A stretch of 6,140 nucleotides of DNA from an uncultured Oscillospiraceae bacterium. GTDB lineage: Bacteria; Bacillota; Clostridia; Oscillospirales; Oscillospiraceae. The stretch lies in contig CAKTNW010000067.1 of NCBI GenBank assembly GCA_934589145.1, positions 1-6,140 of the forward strand. Reading direction: 5' to 3'. The position numbers were made by a program, and so were the translations under genes. Below are positions 5,385 through 6,140 of this stretch, piece by piece; position 1 is the stretch's first letter; each line of letters begins with the position of its first letter. Below the pieces are notes generated by a model that was not told where the DNA came from, made no database searches, and saw nothing but the letters and a program-made list of their open reading frames with translations.

Positions 5385-6140
5385 TCAGAAGCGGAATTCG
5401 ACGGCCTGTATCTCCTGAGAGATCAGATCCGCGTATTTCAGAACCAGCTTGCGGGCGTTTTCATAGGCGGCGTCATCCATCCGCGCGGCGGGCGCGGAGA
5501 TGGACAGGGCGAACAGCAGCTTATTGCCGCCCAGATAGATGGGGGCGGCTACGCAGCGAAGGCCCGCGTTGAAGGCCTGATCGTCCAGGGCGTATCCGTC
5601 CTTCCGGGCCTTGCGCAGCATCGCCAGAAATTCCTCCTGAGTCATGCCGATGGCGTCGGCGCTGTTCTCGTAGACCCATTTCTGGGCCGCCTCGCTCATG
5701 TGGCTGAGGAACACGCGGCCAACGCCAGTGCAGTGGGCAGGGAAGGGACGGTACAGGGGGAAGTTGGGCCGCAGGACGAAGTGGGTCTCGGCGGTGTACA
5801 CGTTGGTGATCTGATCGCCGGAGCAGGTGGCCAGGTTCACGTTCTCTTCGGTGATGCGGCACAGCTCGTCTACATATTTGGCGGCGATCTGCTGATACCG
5901 CTGGTACTGGCCGCACTTCCGGGAGTAGGCCAGCATCTTGCTGCCCAGGGCGTACTTCTTGCTCTCCTGATTCTGGGACAGCAGTCCCTCGAATTCCAGA
6001 CTCTGAATGATACGGTGTACGGAACTGACGGGCAAACCCACCTTGGCGGAGATATCGGAAATGCCGATCTCCTGCTGGTCGTCATCGAAACAGTCCAGAA
6101 TGTCGAACGCCTTCAAAAGCGTGGACATGTACAAATTGTT
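5385..6140 (-). CDS. IclR-family transcriptional regulator (5' end at or beyond window edge)
   Basis: DNA-binding regulator with the full IclR layout. Counting from the in-frame ATG at 6128 (247 residues), an N-terminal winged helix-turn-helix begins STLLKAFDILDCF. The helix-turn-helix spans about 23-44 (ISDISAKVGLPVSSVHRIIQ), with a wing at about 50-62 ending KKYALG. The C-terminal effector-binding domain runs from about 75 to the end and contains the hallmark AHCTGVGRVFL, where many relatives have HxTAxGK, and GLRCVAAPI. The frame is open to the window edge. Neither the ATG at 6128 nor the TTG at 6134 has a ribosome binding site in the visible bases, and relatives often have several residues before the YxSTLLKA stretch, so the true start may lie upstream. 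It leads the minus-strand operon 35 nt before the ECF S-component gene, so it most likely controls that operon and perhaps itself. The effector is unknown. Confidence 0.92.
   Translation of the reverse strand, partial: NNLYMSTLLKAFDILDCFDDDQQEIGISDISAKVGLPVSSVHRIIQSLEFEGLLSQNQESKKYALGSKMLAYSRKCGQYQRYQQIAAKYVDELCRITEENVNLATCSGDQITNVYTAETHFVLRPNFPLYRPFPAHCTGVGRVFLSHMSEAAQKWVYENSADAIGMTQEEFLAMLRKARKDGYALDDQAFNAGLRCVAAPIYLGGNKLLFALSISAPAARMDDAAYENARKLVLKYADLISQEIQAVEFRF

Noticed and set aside
4777..5418. Long plus-strand open frame opposite the ECF S-component gene (213 codons)
   Set aside because: Its product is rich in Gln and His with no recognisable fold, the pattern of an antisense shadow of a GC-rich membrane gene; the minus-strand frame has a ribosome binding site and a family match.

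Overview
The window looks like chromosomal DNA of a GC-rich anaerobic Firmicute, most likely of the Oscillospiraceae/Ruminococcaceae type found in animal gut. This rests on the high GC content, the strong GGAGG-type ribosome binding sites, the lipoprotein signal peptide (MKKFLALLLALAMTLSLVACG style) and an ECF-type vitamin transporter component. The organism is inferred from style; no marker gene is present. No rRNA, tRNA, CRISPR array, insertion sequence or phage gene was seen.

Left half, plus strand (1-4042): four genes of a BMP/NupNOPQ-type ABC importer in one direction. They are the 3' part of the double-domain ATPase (cut by the window edge), two BPD_transp_2-type permeases joined by a TAATG overlap, and then, after a 59-nt gap, the lipoprotein substrate-binding protein. 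That gap holds an imperfect 23-nt inverted repeat, a possible promoter and a near-consensus ribosome binding site, so the binding protein may be expressed above the other three genes. The family imports nucleosides in characterised members. Two ligand-site positions of the purine-binding type appear substituted here, so the substrate is open.

Middle (4043-4210): a short convergent intergenic region with two strong hairpins, each followed by seven T on the plus strand, and no gene.

Right half, minus strand (6140-4211): an apparent three-gene operon read right to left. It starts with an IclR-family regulator (5' end at or beyond the window edge), then after 35 nt an ECF transporter S component, then, overlapping by ATGA, a uridine-kinase-like P-loop kinase. 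The order suggests a regulated import-and-phosphorylate module for a small nutrient of unknown identity, possibly a nucleoside or vitamin precursor. Two unrelated small-molecule uptake systems therefore face each other across a shared terminator region. No wholly new system is evident; the ECF-S/kinase pairing is the most interesting point.
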